From contig JAHEJL010000001.1 in the NCBI GenBank assembly GCA_024638885.1, positions 521,001 to 585,000 of the forward strand: a stretch of 64,000 bases of DNA. Direction: 5' to 3'. The translations under genes and the position numbers were made by a program. Below the pieces are notes generated by a model. That model had not been told where the DNA came from. It did not search any database and saw nothing but the letters and a program-made list of their open reading frames with translations. Source of the stretch: Coraliomargarita sp. GTDB taxonomy: Bacteria > Verrucomicrobiota > Verrucomicrobiia > Opitutales > UBA953. Shown here piece after piece: positions 61,620 to 64,000 of this stretch (position 1 is its first letter; every line of letters starts with the position of its first letter).

Positions 61620-61650
61620 CGGGCCCGCCATTCGGCGGGCCCGCTTTTTT
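61620..61650 (+). terminator. Rho-independent terminator of pilus operon
   Basis: A 10-bp stem CGGGCCCGCC/GGCGGGCCCG with loop ATTC, followed by CTTTTTT, 25 bp after the secretin stop. Confidence 0.92.
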
Positions 61651-61686
61651 CTCGATGGTCCGGGCCGGCCGGGCGACACTGCCTGC

Positions 61687-62655
61687 ATGCGCTGGCTGCT
61701 GATCGATGGCTTCAACCTGGTCTTCCGGAGCCACTTCGCGATGGAGCGCTCCAATCTCCGTCGGCAGTCCGATCAGTTCCCGACGGGCGCCCTGCACGGT
61801 TGGATGAAGTCGTTGCTCGACCTCCGCGAAGGGGAGAAGCCGGACCGCTGCGCCGTCTTCTTCGACCTCGGCGGCTCTGACCGCCATCTCGCCGTCCTGC
61901 CTGACTACAAGGGCCAGCGCGACGACACGCCGGAGGAGATCGTGCACCAGCTCCCCGAGATCAAGCGACTCACCGCGTTGCTTGGCTTCCAGGTCTTCGA
62001 GCGCCGCGGCGTCGAGGCCGACGATCTCATCGCCACGGCCGTGCGCGTCCTGTCCGCCGCCGGCGACGAGTGCGTCATCGTCAGCGCCGACAAGGATTTC
62101 GGACAGTGCGTCGGCGGCCCGGTCGTCCAGCTCGCGCCGCCGCCGACGGCGAATCCGGCCATGGGCTGGCGCCGCCTCGATCCGGCCGCGGTCACCGAAA
62201 AGTTCGGCGTCCCGCCGGCGCGCATCGCCGACTACCTCGCGCTCGTGGGCGACACCTCCGACAATATTCCGGGTCTCAAGGGCGTGGGCCCCAAGACCGC
62301 CGTGAAGTGGCTCACCGAGCATGGCGACCTCGAAGGCGTGCTTGCGGCGGCGGACACCTTGCAGCCGGAGCGTTTCCGCGAGCAGGTGAAGGCCGAGGCC
62401 GGACGGATCCGCGGCAACCTGCAGCTCGTGACGTTCCAGACCGATTTCGAATTCACGCCCGGCCAGCCGGTCGCGGAGGATGTCGCCGGCGTCGAAGCCT
62501 TCTTGTCCGAGATGGAGATGCATTCCGCGCTGCGTCGCTATCAGGCGAAGCACGGCAAGGCCGTCAGCGCTCCGGAGCCGGCGGCCAAGCCGAAGGAAGC
62601 GCCGAAGCCGAAGGCCAAGCCCGCCGCCGACGCGCAGCAGGGCGAGCTTTTCTGA
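61687..62655 (+). CDS. 5'-3' exonuclease (PolA N-terminal/FEN family)
   Basis: A 322-residue structure-specific nuclease, homologous to the 5' nuclease domain of DNA polymerase I. The acidic metal sites are visible: LLIDGFN, VEADDLIA and VSADKDFGQ. The H3TH DNA-binding region is GLKGVGPKTAVKW. The C-terminus is a Lys/Pro/Ala tail. It may supply flap or Okazaki-fragment processing as a stand-alone protein, like Xni. Start ATG 61687 with the RWLLIDGFNLVFRS opening. Confidence 0.9.
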   Translation: MRWLLIDGFNLVFRSHFAMERSNLRRQSDQFPTGALHGWMKSLLDLREGEKPDRCAVFFDLGGSDRHLAVLPDYKGQRDDTPEEIVHQLPEIKRLTALLGFQVFERRGVEADDLIATAVRVLSAAGDECVIVSADKDFGQCVGGPVVQLAPPPTANPAMGWRRLDPAAVTEKFGVPPARIADYLALVGDTSDNIPGLKGVGPKTAVKWLTEHGDLEGVLAAADTLQPERFREQVKAEAGRIRGNLQLVTFQTDFEFTPGQPVAEDVAGVEAFLSEMEMHSALRRYQAKHGKAVSAPEPAAKPKEAPKPKAKPAADAQQGELF

Positions 62656-62664
62656 GGCAACAAA

Positions 62665-62690
62665 AAGGCCCGCCGGTGAAGGCGGGCCTT
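62665..62690. terminator. Bidirectional terminator hairpin
   Basis: A 10-bp stem AAGGCCCGCC/GGCGGGCCTT with a six-base loop between the convergent exonuclease and 62714 genes. The T run is on the minus strand, favouring the latter. Confidence 0.85.
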
Positions 62691-62713
62691 GTGGCGAAGC
62701 CTAAGCGGTCCGC

Positions 62714-63553
62714 TTAGTTCTTCTTCTCGGCCTTCTTTTCCAGCTTCGGGGCTTCGGCGGCCGGAGCGGCGGCGGCCTGCTGCTGGGCGCCGCGGATCAG
62801 GCCTTCGATCTGGTTCACTTCGTCCTGGTTGAGCAGGATGACGAACTTGGACTCGAGGACTTCCACTTCGTAATTGTGGGTGATCGAGTAGCCGACGCTT
62901 TCGGCCATCTCCTTGTTGCCCTTGTTGAGGAGTTCGAGGGTCTGGTCGAGCTGGGTCTGGATGCGGGCCTTGTCTTCTTCCTTCTCGGCGCGCTTCAGGA
63001 TCTCGGTGAGCTGGACGACGGCGTCGCGGCGGGCCTGGAGGACCTTGGCGAACTGGTCGAACTGGACGACGAGGTCGAGGCCGCGGATCTCGGCGGTCTG
63101 GAGGAGGCGGCGGTCGCCACGGATGACGAGCTGCTCTTCCTTGAAGTTCTTGTCGGCGCGGGCCTTCGCGGCTTCTTCTTCGGAGACGACGGCGAAGAGG
63201 CGGAGGGCGGTGTTGACGAAGGTGGCCTGGCGGTTGGCGACGGCCGGGACGTTGAAGCCCCAGACCTTGGCGAACACGGCGTCCTTCTCGTTGAAGTCCT
63301 TGACCTCGGCTTCACCGACCTTGGCGAGGGCGTCGCGCTCGACGGTGGTGAGGGCGGACTGGATGCGCTGCTGCAGCTGCTGGATGCGGCCGAACTGCTG
63401 ACCGAGGGTCTGCAGCTCCTGCTGGAAGCGGGCCAGGGAACCCTGGTTGGAGATGGTGAGGACGACGCGGGCCAGGTTCTGGCCGAGCGGGATCAGCTCG
63501 ATGACCGGACCTTTGGGGGCTTCGGCAGGAGCGGCGGCGGTTTCGGTAGACAT
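62714..63553 (-). CDS. Hypothetical helical protein
   Basis: A 279-residue protein without signal peptide or membrane helix. It is mostly charged and helical, with a coiled coil early (FQQELQTLGQQFGRIQQLQQ at about 43-62) and another around 185-225 (ILKRAEKEEDKARIQTQLDQ). The N- and C-termini are Ala/Pro/Lys-rich. No family is recognised. It follows the 63584 gene by 30 bp in the same direction, so the two are probably partners. Confidence 0.65.
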   Translation of the reverse strand: MSTETAAAPAEAPKGPVIELIPLGQNLARVVLTISNQGSLARFQQELQTLGQQFGRIQQLQQRIQSALTTVERDALAKVGEAEVKDFNEKDAVFAKVWGFNVPAVANRQATFVNTALRLFAVVSEEEAAKARADKNFKEEQLVIRGDRRLLQTAEIRGLDLVVQFDQFAKVLQARRDAVVQLTEILKRAEKEEDKARIQTQLDQTLELLNKGNKEMAESVGYSITHNYEVEVLESKFVILLNQDEVNQIEGLIRGAQQQAAAAPAAEAPKLEKKAEKKN

Positions 63554-63583
63554 GTTAGGGGTGGGTTGGGGTGGGGTAAGATG

Positions 63584-64000
63584 TTACTTCTTGTCGGAAG
63601 CAGGGGCGCTCTTGGCTTCGATGGCCTTCTTCTCTTCTTCCGTGATCTGCACGGAGAGCTTGGCTTCGGAGGGGAGGGTGATGGCTTCGGCGTTGAAGTC
63701 GAAACCACGGGCCTGCTTGAACTCGCCGAGGCTCTTGGTGAGGTCGTCCTGGATTTCCTTGATGGCCTTCTCGACCTTCTTCTTGTCGTCTTCCTTGGTC
63801 AGCTTGGGCTGGAGGTCGACGAGCTGCTGGAGCTGGCCCTTGGCATCGGTGATGCGCTTGAGGGCGAGGCCGAAGGTCTCCACTTCGCCCTGGCCGGAGA
63901 TGGTGTCGCGGATGTGGTACTTCTTCTCGCCGATGGTGATGACGCTGTCGGCCTTGAATTCCTTGGCGGCGGAGAGCTTGGCGAACTCTTCGTTGGAGAT
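63584..64000 (-). CDS. Hypothetical protein (5' end off the window)
   Basis: The frame is open to the right edge, so the N-terminus is missing; 138 residues are visible. The visible part starts ISNEEFAKLSAAKEF, has VITIGEKKYHIRDTISGQG and then a coiled-coil-like stretch (LTKEDDKKKVEKAIKEIQD). It ends with KLSVQITEEEKKAIEAK and a short Ala/Ser/Lys tail. No domain is recognised. A GTG at 63883 is internal, not the start. Probably co-transcribed with the 62714 gene. Confidence 0.7.
   Translation of the reverse strand: MSNEEFAKLSAAKEFKADSVITIGEKKYHIRDTISGQGEVETFGLALKRITDAKGQLQQLVDLQPKLTKEDDKKKVEKAIKEIQDDLTKSLGEFKQARGFDFNAEAITLPSEAKLSVQITEEEKKAIEAKSAPASDKK

Overview
This window is high-GC bacterial DNA with mostly G/C-ending codons and very tight gene packing. 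The gene families point to Verrucomicrobiota, perhaps class Opitutae. The evidence is a five-gene cluster in the order known from Akkermansia muciniphila Amuc_1102 to Amuc_1098, a DUF1592/DUF1552 pair, DUF1080 and ThuA proteins, SGNH esterases, a bacterial serpin and an FG-GAP protein. The phylum is an inference from gene content. No rRNA is present to confirm it.

Layout. 1-3347: dnaE (cut by the left edge) and tyrS. 3722-10234: M20 peptidase, two tandem GT2 glycosyltransferases, accD-folC and an RluA-type pseudouridine synthase. 10587-12985: comF, an alkylguanine-DNA methyltransferase and a PatB-like lyase. 13255-15188: tRNA-Gln(CUG), a small AT-richer YbjN-like gene enclosed by a 53-bp direct repeat, and an FG-GAP protein. 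15274-24556: serpin, purC, tatD, tcdA, a small membrane protein, prfA, a HAD protein and ftsK. 24776-27464: two small secreted proteins, a DUF486 protein, carbonic anhydrase and radC. 27501-33037: DUF1592/DUF1552 pair and an SGNH lipoprotein. 33107-38312: recA with a candidate SOS box, a D,D-carboxypeptidase, sixA, an orphan TonB-like protein, a GH16 enzyme and a membrane hydrolase. 38429-43173: SGNH hydrolase, an epimerase/DUF1080/ThuA operon and an SDR. 43235-49423: pyruvate dehydrogenase E1alpha/E1beta/E2, HPr, a hypothetical protein, def and a CII-like regulator. 49554-53942: NfeD-flotillin operon and a Zn/Mn ABC transporter. 54064-61594: the pilus-like locus. 61687-64000: a 5'-3' exonuclease and two unknown proteins, the last cut by the right edge.

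The most notable system is 54064-61594. It encodes a secreted Amuc_1102-like protein, a PilM-PilN-type fusion, two single-pass proteins resembling Amuc_1100 and Amuc_1099, and a 986-residue secretin. It looks like a trans-envelope pilus or secretion machine whose motor ATPase, pilins and prepilin peptidase are not in the window. A perfect 9-bp inverted repeat lies between it and the divergent metal transporter.

The second theme is intergenic repeats. Four spacers carry inverted pairs of short hairpins that begin with GTAG. The hairpin arms differ between copies but stay fully paired, as expected for REP/BIME elements. Several are embedded in larger mosaic repeats. No transposase, integrase, CRISPR array or rRNA is visible in the window.
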